Positions 41,101 to 50,751 of a DNA stretch of 64,000 nucleotides are shown here, in pieces. Origin of the DNA: Lampris incognitus (taxonomy: Eukaryota; Chordata; Actinopteri; Lampriformes; Lampridae); NCBI RefSeq assembly GCF_029633865.1, contig NC_079230.1, positions 35,681,405 to 35,745,404 on the forward strand, in the 5' to 3' direction. The translations under genes and the position numbers were made by a program. The notes under the pieces are model-generated. The model did no database searches, was not told the DNA's origin, and was given only the letters and a program-made list of their open reading frames with translations. Numbering within the stretch: position 1 is the stretch's first letter; each line of letters starts with the position of its first letter.

Positions 41101-43005
41101 TGGAGACAGCTACGAGCAGACTGGAGACGGCAACCAGCAGACTGGAGACAGCAACGAGCAGCCTGGAGACAGCAACGAGCAGCCTGGAGACAGAAACGGG
41201 CAGACTGGAGACAGCAACGGGCAGACTGGAGACAGCAACGGGCAGACTGGAGACAGCAAACAGCAGACTGGAGACAGCAAACAGCAGACTGGAGACGGCA
41301 ACGAGCAGATTGGAGACGGCAACGGGCAGCCTGGAGACAGCAACCGGCAGACTGGAGACAGCAACCGGCAGACTGAAGGCAGCAACCAGCAGACTGAAGG
41401 CAGCAACGAGCAGCCTGGAGACAGCAACCAGCAGACTGGAGACAGCAACCAGCAGACTGAAGGCAGCAACGAGCAGACTGGAGACAGCTACGAGCAGACT
41501 GGAGACGGCAACCAGCAGACTGAAGGCAGCAACCAGCAGACTGAAGGCAGCAACCAGCAGACAGGAGACAGCAACCAGCAGACAGGAGACAGCAACCAGC
41601 AGACAGGAGACAGCAACGAGCAGCCTGGAGACAGCAACGAGCAGACAGGAGACAGCAACGGGCAGACTGGAGACAGCAAACAGCAGACTGGAGACAGCAA
41701 CCAGCAGACAGGAGACAGCAACGAGCAGCCTGGAGACAGCAACGAGCAGCCTGGAGACAGCAACGAGCAGACAGGAGACAGCAACGGGCAGCCTGGAGAC
41801 AGCAACGAGCAGCCTGGAGACAGCAACGAGCAGACAGGAGACAGCAACGAGCAGACAGGAGACAGCAACGGGCAGACTGGAGACAGCAAACAGCAGACAG
41901 GAGACAGCAACCAGCAGACTGAAGGCAGCAACGAGCAGCCTGGAGACAGCAACGAGCAGACTGGAGACAGCAAACAGCAGACTGGAGACAGCAACCAGCA
42001 GACTGAAGGCAGCAACGAGCAGCCTGGAGACAGCAACGGGCAGCCTGGAGACAGCAACGGGCAGACTGGAGACAGCAAAGAGCAGACTGAAGGCAGCAAC
42101 CAGCAGCCTGGAGACAGCAGCGAGAAGCCTGGAGACAGCAACGGGCAGCCTGGAGACAGCAACGGGCAGCCTGGAGACAGCAACGGGCAGCCTGGAGACA
42201 GCAACCGGCAGCCTGGAGACAGCAACCGGCAGCCTGGAGACAGCAACCGGCAGCCTGGAGACAGCAACCGGCAGCCTGGAGACAGCAACCGGCAGACTGG
42301 AGACAGCAACCGGCAGACTGGAGACAGCAACCGGCAGACTGGAGACAGCAACGGGCAGACTGGAGACAGCAACGAGCAGCCTGGAGACAGCAACGAGCAG
42401 CCTGGAGACAGCAACGGGCAGACTGGAGACAGCAACGAGCAGACTGGAGACAGCAACGAGCAGCCTGGAGACAGCAACGAGCAGACTGAAGGCAGCAACC
42501 AGCAGACTGAAGGCAGCAACCAGCAGCCTGGAGGCAGCAACCAGCAGCCTGGAGACAGCAACGAGCAGCCTGGAGACAGCAACGAGCAGCCTGGAGACAG
42601 CAACGGGCAGACTGGAGAAGACTGGAGACAGCAACGGGCAGACTGGAGACAGCAACGGGCAGACTGGAGACAGCAACCGGCAGACTGAAGGCAGCAACCA
42701 ACAGCCTGGAGACAGCAACCAACAGCCTGGAGACAGCAACCAGCAGCCTGGAGACAGCAACGGGCAGACTGGAGACAGCAACGAGCAGCCTGGAGACAGC
42801 AACCAACAGCCTGGAGACAGCAACCAGCAGCCTGGATACAGCAACGGGCAGACTGGAGAAGACTGGAGACAGCAACAAGCAGATTGGAGACAGCAACGAG
42901 CAGCCTGGAGACAGCAACCGGCAGACTGAAGGCAGCAACGGGCAGCCTGGAGACAGCAACGGGCAGACTGGAGACAGCAATGAGCAGCCTGGAGACAGCA
43001 GCTCA
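38157..43005. repeat. 21-bp minisatellite array, about 230 units
   Basis: The unit is GGAGACAGCAACGGGCAGACT with variants (CAGCCT for CAGACT, GAAGGC or GGAGGC for GGAGAC, AACCAG or AACGAG for AACGGG). Because 21 is a multiple of three and the units contain few stops, several frames stay open over long distances, giving Gln-Thr-Gly-Asp-Ser-Asn or Leu-Glu-Thr-Ala-Thr heptads on + and Cys-Cys-Leu-Gln or Leu-Leu-Ser-Pro repeats on minus, up to 1703 codons. Higher-order copies occur: CCAGATCACTGAAGG recurs at 38612 and 39368 (756 bp, 36 units), and AGCTACGAGCAG recurs 378 bp apart (18 units). Confidence 0.95.
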
Positions 43006-43679
43006 GCTGCAACAAATGCATGAACACGGAACTCCTGTCCAACTAAAACGCAAAGATACGACCAAGCGTACATAAAGTATACTCGAATTAGTGTTTGAAG
43101 CCGTCTAAACTTGAACGACACAACTGGAGAAGATTTAGTTCTACCAGCTACCAAAGATACTGTCAGAGAATTGCTTGGTGAGGATGCCGCCAGCAAAATC
43201 AACACTGTACCACTGTCTGACAATCCGTGAGTGAGCGGATAGGTGACATGGCTCAGGACGGGTCCGTTCAGCTTTTGGAACAGGTGAGAGTCGGCCAGTA
43301 TTTTGCACTTCAGCTGGACGAGAGCAATGTTTACAATGAAAAAGAAATATTGAATAGTAATTTAGGGAAATTAAATGAATAAGAAAAAAAATACTGAGAG
43401 AAAGAACTGTTGATGAATATTGTAAAGCACAAATGACAATGAATGTTTGGTTGAGAAAACAAAGGATATTGAATATAATACAACTGAGAAATTATTTGAA
43501 ACGTAAATTAAATTAATATTGCGTTAATAAAAATAAGGAAATATTAAGAAGCTGTATGTTTGATTTTTTTATATTTGCCAGTGTAATTTAATTTTTTTAA
43601 GCCATGTCACAATAGGGGGGCTCCAGCCAGAGGCTACGGCTATTAAGGGGCCCTTGGCATGGAAGTTTGGGAACCCCTG
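43006..43679 (+). pseudogene. hAT transposase remnant and 3' end
   Basis: Broken + strand frames after the array read LVLPATKDTVRELLGEDAAS, KINTVPLSDN, then IGDMAQDGSVQLLEQVRVGQ and FALQLDESN. This matches the region before the first catalytic Asp of hAT transposases (LQLDEST is the usual signature). No further catalytic motif follows. AT-rich sequence leads to the right terminal repeat. The gene is deleted beyond this point. Confidence 0.72.
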
Positions 43680-43687
43680 TATTAGAG

Positions 43688-43926
43688 GGACCGCTCAGGT
43701 TGGACAGTTTGTAGACAAAGCAAGAGAGGCAATATTGAGATGGTTTGGACATGTGTGGAGGAGAGATGCTGGGTATACTGGGAGAAGGATGCTGAATATG
43801 GAGCTGCCAGGGAAGAGGAGTTTTATGGATGTGGTGAGGGAGGAGCTGCAGCTGGCTGGCATGACAGAGTAGGGCAGGCAAAGGTAGAAATGGATGACCC
43901 CTAATGGAAGCAGCCGAAAGAAGTTA
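43688..43926 (+). pseudogene. RTE-like element copy A4, 3' end
   Basis: Resumes the copy cut at 35815: RGTAQVGQFVDKAREAILRW, FGHVWRRDAGYTGRRMLNME and LPGKRSFMDVVREELQLAGM, then a stop and degenerate 3' end (TAATGGAAGCAGCCGAAAG). A 15-bp gap removes part of the RRRGRPK stretch. Confidence 0.88.
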
Positions 43927-44438
43927 TTGATTAAAAAGTAATTAATTGGGTCCAAATACCTGTATGTTGCAATGTAAATTGGAGGCTAATCACTAGTAGT
44001 TATTGGGTATAATTAGATAGCAATTATAGAAAGAAAAGCAAAAGTGACTTATAAACAGCGTTAAATAACATTAATAATGTAATGAATTTAACCTATTAAT
44101 TTCCTGTATTTTACATGCAAACAGATTGGCCATTACAATTTGAACATATCTGCAGCATGAGTCACATCACATCGCATCATACATACATACACATCATGCC
44201 AGCTTACCACGACGGCACCCCGAAAAAGCACAATCACGTCCAAAAACGCGAATATACAGAAGACCCGCAGGTTTGGATAGGTGGCATAGGAGTGCGCAGA
44301 AGAGTACCCACTGAATTTAAAGCCTGTAATTAGGCGGCAGCAGGATTTCAATCCACTATCTGCTGGTGGAGCACGATCAATAAAAGTGTCAACAGGATCA
44401 GTTATCTTTATTATAATCACCTGCATAAATTTCCACCC
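43927..44438. other. Intron 2 segment
   Basis: No gene or repeat was recognised, apart from short CATACATACAT sequence near 44177. Confidence 0.6.
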
Positions 44439-44628
44439 GGGGGCTCCGGTTTCCTCCCACAGCCCAAAGACATGTTAGGTCAGGTGACTCGGCCATACTA
44501 AATTGTCCCTAGGTGTGTGTGTGTGTTGGCCCTGTGATGGCCTGGCGGCTTGTCCAGGGTGTCTCCCCGCCTGCCGCCCAATGACTGCAAGGATAGGCTC
44601 CAGCATGCCGTGATCCTGAGAACAGGAA
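44439..44628 (+). repeat. tRNA-derived SINE, 3' part, copy 3
   Basis: Begins within the body (GGGGGCTCCGGTTTCCTCCC). It continues through CTAAATTGTCCCTAGGTGTG and ATAGGCTCCAGCATGCCGTG to the end. The tRNA-like head is missing. The 30-bp minisatellite starts where the SINE tail would be. Confidence 0.85.
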
Positions 44629-44629
44629 G

Positions 44630-44746
44630 TGCAGTGTGGATGATGGAGGATGGCTGCAGCAGGAGTGTGGATGATGGAGGTAGTAGGAGTTTGGATGATG
44701 GAGATGGATGCAGCAGGAACTTTGATGATGGAGGATGCAGCAGGAG
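44630..44746. repeat. 30-bp minisatellite, left part
   Basis: Units resembling ATGCAGCAGGAGTTTGGATG followed by ATGGAGGAGG. The array is interrupted by the Gypsy insertion at 44747 and resumes at 50752. Unit length varies around 30 bp. Confidence 0.9.
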
Positions 44747-45506
44747 TGTTATGCTCGCGCACCAGAACCTGACCCGTGTGGCGAAACCCAAGACAGACAG
44801 ACACGAGATGACTTCTAAGTCTACAAAGGGGGGTTTTATTGTGGGAGGGAAATGTATGGTGAAAAAAGGCGTTCTGTTAGTGGGATGTGTGAATAAACTA
44901 TGTGTGGTGTCCCGTGGTTTGCGTGTATAACAATGTGTGAGTGTTTTTAGCTAATGTGTGGTGCGGTATGTAAATGACCAGGAGGTGTTGAAGAAATGTG
45001 CGTGCACCTGGCGAGAAAGTCCAGTCCGTGATCCAAGAGGGGTTGTCCGAGAAAGTCCAGGTCCGAGATCCGGGAAGTCGAGTCCGAAAGGAGGGGTCCA
45101 GGTAGAGGGACAAGGGGGGAGATCGCAGGAGAGGTCCGGGGAGAAACGTGAAGGTCGCTGGGGACGAGGGAGACGTGGAAATCGCGGAGGGAGAGTCTTG
45201 GGAGGAAACAGAAACACCAAGATAAGACACTGGGGAATAAACAGAAAGCAAGGAACGCTGGAGGGCTTATCAGAACTTCACCGCAGGGTTCAGTACGTCG
45301 AAGCACTGAGAGACGTTCTGGGAGGCTTCTTGTAGAAGGCTGCCTGATTGCCACAGGTGTGCCTGATGGATGATGGCAAACACCTGGTGCAGTGCAGCGC
45401 TCGTCTCAGAGCGCGAGCCGAGCGCTCGGATGTTTCCGGCACGTCCGAGCTGGGGGAGTGGCTTGAACGTGCCGGGGAGGCAGCTCGGGGCGGTGTAACC
45501 ACAACA
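44747..45506 (-). repeat. Gypsy 3' LTR
   Basis: The 760-bp LTR starts TGTTATGCTCG and ends CCACAACA on the + strand. In the element orientation it begins TGTTGTGGTTACACCGCCCC. Confidence 0.93.
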
Positions 45507-45523
45507 GGACCCCCCCTCCTACG
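45507..45523 (-). other. Gypsy polypurine tract
   Basis: On the minus strand the bases next to the 3' LTR are AGGAGGGGGGGTCC, a polypurine tract for plus-strand priming. Confidence 0.75.
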
Positions 45524-45539
45524 GGAGACACCGGGCGAC

Positions 45540-45665
45540 CGTCCGATGGCGTTGGGGTGGGCCCGATAGAACTCCTCCAGGAGTGCGGGGTCGGCCAGGT
45601 AGGACCGGGGAACCCAGTTGCGGTCCTCGGGCCCATAGCCAACCCAGTCCACCAGGTATTGGTAC
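45540..45665 (-). pseudogene. Gypsy integrase C-terminal chromodomain
   Basis: The minus-strand frame from 45652 reads [20 protein letters not shown], with [13 protein letters not shown] following. The aromatic residues and W-VP motif fit a chromodomain, which guides integration to modified chromatin. It is separated from the main pol frame by a frameshift near 45665. Confidence 0.82.
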
Positions 45666-48294
45666 CCACGCCCCCGGCGGCGAGCAGCTGGTCGACATCC
45701 CAGACCGTGTCACCACCGTCGAGGACCCTGGGGGGTGGAGGAGCTTGGACAGGGGGAGACAGGGGGCTGGTGGCTACCGGTTTGAGGCGCGAGACATGGA
45801 AGACGGGATGGATCTTGAGTGAGGTAGGGAGATGGAGACGCACCGCCGAAGGGTTGACGATGCGGTCGATGGTGTAGGGACCGACGTAGCGCGGAGCCAG
45901 CTTCCGGTTGAGGGTAGGGAGGGGCAGGTCCCGGGCCAGGAGCCATACCCTCTGGCCAGGTCGATAAGCTGGGGCCGGCACTCTCCGCCGGTTGGCGCTG
46001 CGCCGGGCCCGCTCTGTAGCTCGCAACATAGCGGCCCGGGCGGTCTTCCAAACGCGCCGGCATCGGCGGAGATGGGCCCTCGTGGACGGGACCGCTACCT
46101 CCAACTCCTGATGGGGGAACAGAGGGGGTTGATAGCCCAGGGAACACTCGAAGGGGGACAAACCGGTAGCCGAACTCTCCATGGAGTTGAGCGAGTACTC
46201 CACCCAGGGCAGGTACTTGCTCCAGGAGGCGGGGTTGCTGGTGGTAACGCAACGCAAAGCCGCCTCCAGGGCTTCATTGGCCCGCTCTGCCTGCCCATTG
46301 GTCTGGGGGTGATACCCGGAGGAGAGGCTGACCGTGGCCCCAATCCCCTTACAGAAGGCCTGCCATACCTTCGAAGTGAACTGGGGACCACGGTCAGAGA
46401 CAATGTCCAGGGGAATCCCATGAGGTCGGACGACGTGGGAGACGAGAAGGTCCGCCGTCTCGGCTGCAGAGGGGAGTTTGGTGAGGGCAACAAAATGGAC
46501 GGCCTTGGAAAACCGGTCGACAATGGTCAGGATGGTGTCATTGCCTTGGGACACGGGGAGGCCAGTTACAAAGTCCAAGGCAATGTCGGACCAAGGTCGG
46601 CCGGGGACAGGAGGGGGGCGCAGGAGACCTGCTGGAGGGCGATGGAGAGCCTTGCTGCGGGCGCAGGTGGTGCAGGCTGCCACGAACTCTCTGGTGTCTG
46701 CCTCCATGGTGGGCCACCAGAAACCCCTGCGGATGAAGGCCGCCGTTCGGTAGACACCGGGGTGGCAGGCAAGATGGCTGGAGTGGCCCCACTCCAGCAC
46801 CTGGGGCCGGACAGAGGGAGGCACAAATAGCCGGTTCCGGGGTCCATTGCCTGGGTCGGGATGGGCGCGCTGGGCCCTTCTCACCACTGATTCGATGGCC
46901 CAGGTGACGGCGCCCACCACCCGGGCCAGGGGAAGGATGGTGTCTGGGGCGTCAGGGGACCCCTCGGGAAACAGACGGGAGAGGGCGTCTGCCCTGACAT
47001 TCTTGGTGCCCGGGCGGTAGGTGAGGGTGAAGTCGAACCGGCTGAAGAAGAGAGCCCAGCGCGCCTGCCTGGGGTTGAGCCTCTTAGCCGTCCGTACGTA
47101 GGTCAGGTTTTTGTGATCGGACCATACGATGAACGGCTGCCCTGCTCCCTCCAGCCAGTGTCTCCGCTCCTCTAGGGCGGCGTGGACGGCCAGCAACTCC
47201 CTGTTGCCGATGTCATAATTCTTCTCCGCAGGACTGAAACGCCGGGAGAAGAAGGCGCACGGGTGGATCTTCTGGTCCTCCTCCGACCGCTGGGAGAGGA
47301 CGGCTCCGATGCCCGTGTCCGATGCGTCCACCTCCACGATGAACTGTCTGCACGGGTCCGGGTGGGCGAGCACCGGAGCCGTTGTGAACAGCCTCTTCAG
47401 GGCCAAGAAGGCGGCTTCCGCCTCCGAGGTCCAGGAGAAGGGGCGGAGGTTGGAGGTGAGTGCAGTGAGGGGGGCGGCCACACGGCTGAACCCCCTGATG
47501 AAGCGCCGGTAGAAGTTTGCAAACCCCAGGAAGCGCTGGAGTTGCGTCCTGTTGGTGGGCCGTGCCCACTCCTCCACCGCTCGGGTCTTCCTGGGGTCAG
47601 TGCGGACGAGCCCCTTCTCCACGATGTGGCCAAGGAACTCCACGGAGGCGGAGTGGAACACGCACTTCTCGGCTTTCACGAAGAGCCTGTTCTCCAGCAG
47701 CCGTTGGAGGACCAGGCGGACATGCTGGTGGTGTTCCTCCTCAGTCCTGGAGAACACGAGTATGTCATCCAGGTACACCACCGCGAACGTATTCAGCATG
47801 TCCCGGAGCACGTCGTTGACCAATGCCTGGAAGACGGCCGGGGCGTTGGTGAGGCCGAAGGGCATAACGAGGTACTCGAAATGCCCTAGGTGGGTGTTGA
47901 AGGCCGTCTTCCATTCATCCCCTTCCCGGATGCGCACCAGGTGGTACGCGCTGCGCAGGTCCAGCTTCGTGAACACCGTGGCGTGAGTGAGTGGCTCGAA
48001 CGTGGAACTCATAAGGGGGAGTGGGTATTTTTTTTTCACCGTGATATTATTTATCATTCGATAATCTATGCAAGGCCTCAGGCTGCCCTCCTTTGCCACA
48101 AAAAAGAAGCCCGCCGCCACCGGGGAAGACGAGGGCCTTATGATTCCTGAGGCCAGGGACTCTGAGATATAATTGCGCATAGCCTCCTTCTCTGGGACGG
48201 AGAGGTTATACAACCGACCGGTGGGAAGGGCGGCCCCGGGAAAGAGATCTATGGCACAATCATAGGGACGGTGAGGGGGGGAGGGAAAGTGCAC
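45666..48294 (-). pseudogene. Gypsy pol: RT, RNase H, integrase
   Basis: The minus frame 48294-45406 has 962 codons. The RT catalytic YLDD is at 174-177 ([13 protein letters not shown]). RNase H starts at [15 protein letters not shown] (about 321-335). The integrase zinc region has H507, H511, C541 and C544. The DD35E core has D574 ([10 protein letters not shown]), D634 ([10 protein letters not shown]) and E670 ([12 protein letters not shown]). The GPY-like segment ([12 protein letters not shown]) follows. After about residue 877 the frame leaves the chromodomain. All catalytic residues named are present, but the frame has no native start. Confidence 0.93.
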
Positions 48295-48600
48295 TCTCTT
48301 TACTAAATACAGGGGCTAAATCGTGATAAATGGAAGGAACACCAGTGAGATCCGTGGGAGGAGGCACGGGTCTGAGGCCGCTGGACGGGGAGTGGGCGGA
48401 GCGAAGGCAGTTGGCATGACACGCAACGCTCCAACCCAAAATCCGCCCAGTAGACCAAGAGATGTAGGGATCGTGCCGTTCCAACCACGGTCTTCCTAAC
48501 ACCAGGGGCGCGCAAAACCAAGAAACGGATAGCTTCCACGTGATTACCCGAAAGAGTGAGGGAAGCAGTGCTGTGTGTGATTTTACCAAGTGAACGTCCA
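48295..48600 (-). pseudogene. Gypsy protease-RT linker (frameshifted)
   Basis: A third minus frame (48601-48260) carries VLGRPWLERHDPYISWSTGR, then [15 protein letters not shown]. These phrases belong between protease and RT in Gypsy elements. Indels near 48500 and 48290 separate this piece from its neighbours. Confidence 0.82.
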
Positions 48601-49973
48601 TCTAGGGCTTGGGCTGTGAGGGGTGTGTCTAGGGGGATGAGTGGAATGCCGGCCTGCCGGGCCAGCGAGGTGTCCATCAAACACTCGTTCGCCCCCGAAT
48701 CCAGGAGTGCACCAACAGACAGTGAGCGGTTACCCCAGGTGAGAGTGACCGGAAAAAGGTGGTTGTGCTCCTTCTTGGGCTGGGGCTGAGGAAGGGTCGT
48801 CAGACTCACTAGGACACCCCTCACTAGTGAGCCGGGTCTTTTTGGGCGAGTCGGGCAGGCCTTGCTATAGTGGCCCGACCTCCCGCTGTAGAGGCAGAGG
48901 TGGCCATGCATCCTCTGCTCCCTAACTTCCAGCGGGAGCCGTGACCGACCCAACTGCATGGGCTCCTCCTCCGGCCTGGATCCAGAAGCCACCCAGGGTT
49001 GCGAGGGGGAGTGTGAGGATGGAGAGAGCCCACGGGACGCTGACCCAGGGAAGGCACCGGTAGGACGGACGGGGGTTGGTCTATGGGAGGGGCCAGCGCG
49101 CGGGGCGCGTTCCTGACGCCGCTCCCGCAGCCGTTCGTCCATCTGGAGGGCGAGGGTGACGAGCTCGTTGAAGGAGGCAGGGCGGTCCCGAACGATAAGA
49201 TCTTTGATGGGCTCGCTCAGCCCCCTCCTGTACGCGCTCTTGAGCGCAGTGTCATCCCACCCACTGTCTGCCGCGAGTATCCTTACCTCCAGGGAATACT
49301 CTGCCACCGACCTGGCTCCCTGTTGGATGGAATGGAGGCGGCCGGCAGCGTCCTGCCCGTCAGCTGGGTGGTCGAACACCAGATTGAACTCGCGGCGGAA
49401 GGCACCATAGTCCGAGGCGAGCTGCTCGGTATGGCCTACCGCCGCTATGGCCCAGCTGAGGGCTTTGCCGGTGAGGAGGGACATGACAAGGGCTACCTTG
49501 GTCTCTCCTGTCCTATCCCTAGCTGGCTGGTGTTTGAACAGGAGCTCACACTGACCAAGAAAACCCCTGCACAGCTCGAAATCCCCACCGAAGGCCTTGG
49601 GGCAGGGGAGGTTAGGCTCGCACCGGGGGTCCAGTGGGGGTTGACTCGGAGGGGGAACGTCGGGACCAGGAACGGGGAAACCGGAGGCCGAGCTGGGGGC
49701 AGAGACCGAGGCCAGGGCAGGGTGGTCGCTCATCCTGGAGACCGCTGTGGAGAGTGCAGCGATCTGCGCGGTGAGGGCATCTAACGTGCTCGTCGCGGCC
49801 TGGGAGCCGGACTGAAGATCGCTGATCTCTCCGGTGACACGGGTGAAGGCAGTAGTAAGCTCTGAGCAGAGAGAGGCAAGTTGGCAACTGTGACTTCCTA
49901 CTACTGCCTCTAGGGGGACGGGGCTCAGGGGCGTCACAGGGACCGTCCGCTCCTTGGGTTTGCCTGGGTCCAT
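48303..49973 (-). pseudogene. Gypsy gag and protease
   Basis: The minus frame from 49973 has 556 codons and starts MDPGKPKERTVPVTPLSPVP, two bases after the PBS. A coiled-coil-like segment is followed by the capsid-like region (CRGFLGQCELLFKHQPARDR, then RREFNLVFDHPADGQDAAGR). A zinc knuckle reads CLYSGRSGHYSKACP, with Ser in place of the second Cys. The protease active site is ALLDSGANECLMD. A frameshift near 48520 ends useful coding. Gag assembles the particle. The changed knuckle would be expected to weaken RNA binding. Confidence 0.9.
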
Positions 49974-49975
49974 AA

Positions 49976-49989
49976 TGGCTTCGACGTTC
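49976..49989 (-). promoter_or_regulatory. Gypsy primer-binding site, self-priming type
   Basis: The 14 nt next to the 5' LTR (TGGCTTCGACGTTC on the + strand) match TGGCTTCGACGTAC in the LTR itself (minus strand, 50552-50539) at 13 of 14 positions. No tRNA 3' end ending TGG...CCA-type match was recognised. Tf1/sushi elements prime reverse transcription by folding the start of their own RNA onto the PBS, which gives exactly this arrangement. If so, transcription starts at about 50552. Confidence 0.7.
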
Positions 49990-50751
49990 TGTTATGCTCG
50001 CGCACCAGAACCTGACCCGTGTGGCGAAACCCAAGACAGACAGACACGAGATGACTTCTAAGTCTACAAAGGGGGGTTTTATTGTGGGAGGGAAATGTAT
50101 GGTGAAAAAAGGCGTTCTGTTAGTGGGATGTGTGAATAAACTATGTGTGGTGTCCCGTGGTTTGCGTGTATAACTATGTGTGAGTGTTTTTAGCCAATGT
50201 GTGGTGCGGTATGTAAATGACCAGGAGGTGTTGAAGAAATGTGCGTGCACCTGGCGAGAAAGTCCAGTCCGTGATCCAAGAGGGGTTGTCCGAGAAAGTC
50301 CAGGTCCGAGAAGTCGAGTCCGAAAGGAGGGGTCCAGGTAGAGGGACAAGGGGGGAGATCGCAGGAGAGGTCCGGGGAGAAACGTGAAGGTCGCTGGGGA
50401 CGACGGAGACGCGGGGAGCCGTGGAAATCGCGGAGGGAGAGTCTTGGGAGGAAACAGAGACACGAAGATAAGACACTGGGGAATAAACAGAAAGCAAGGA
50501 ACGCTGGAGGGCTTATCAGAACTTCACCGCAGGGTTCAGTACGTCGAAGCCACTGAGACGTTCTGGGAGGCTTCTTGTAGAAGGCTGCCTGATTGCCACA
50601 GGTGTGCCTGATGGATGATGGCAAACACCTGGTGCAGTGCAGCGCTCGTCTCAGAGCGCGAGCCGAGCGCTCGGATGTTTCCGGCACGTCCGAGCTGGGG
50701 GAGTGGCTTGAACGTGCCGGGGAGGCAGCTCGGGGCGGTGTAACCACAACA
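49990..50751 (-). repeat. Gypsy 5' LTR
   Basis: 762 bp. It differs from the 3' LTR by scattered substitutions and several small indels (for example a 7-bp difference around 50305 and a 10-bp block around 50412). The deduced U3/R boundary is at about 50552. Confidence 0.93.

Larger units (their letters stand above)
35824..43679. mobile_element. hAT transposon carrying Penelope, solo LTR and a minisatellite
   Basis: The ends are CCCGGGTTTCAAAGTGGGGG at the left and, reverse-complemented from the right, CAGGGGTTCCCAAACTTCCA. They form an imperfect terminal inverted repeat of a type recalled from hAT elements. Flanking 8-mers are ttttagag (35816-35823) and tattagag (43680-43687), one mismatch. 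RTE-like sequence joins across. Inside are an ATG-led frame starting MEKFLKRK (38125) and transposase-like residues near 43130-43330. Insertions of Penelope (35954-37222) and a Gypsy-family solo LTR (37461-38060), plus the 21-bp array, inflate it to 7.9 kb. Confidence 0.82.
44747..50751 (-). mobile_element. Gypsy chromovirus LTR retrotransposon
   Basis: The 6005-bp element is flanked by an exact 5-bp duplication, aggag, at 44742-44746 and 50752-50756. LTRs are 44747-45506 and 49990-50751, similar over their length with small indels. Minus-strand order is 5' LTR, PBS, Gag, protease, RT, RNase H, integrase, chromodomain, polypurine tract, 3' LTR. This is Ty3/Gypsy with a chromodomain, the V-clade/chromovirus plan found in fish (sushi-like). 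Three or more frameshifts disable the ORF. It interrupts a minisatellite. Confidence 0.93.

Noticed and set aside
40974..42929. Plus-strand 651-codon repetitive frame
   Set aside because: Same cause. It starts at a chance ATG inside the array and has no unique sequence.
38157..43005. CRISPR-like array
   Set aside because: Repeats are 21 bp and contiguous, with no unique spacers, in a eukaryotic genome. It is a minisatellite.
38112..43223. Minus-strand open frames of 1703 and 1641 codons
   Set aside because: They exist because the 21-bp unit lacks stops in those frames. Composition is purely periodic, they run antisense to the hAT frame, and no domain or start context is seen.
45832..46830. 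332-codon plus-strand frame and neighbours to 47889
   Set aside because: Antisense of the Gypsy integrase and RT, whose catalytic motifs are clear on the minus strand. High GC content keeps the opposite frame open.
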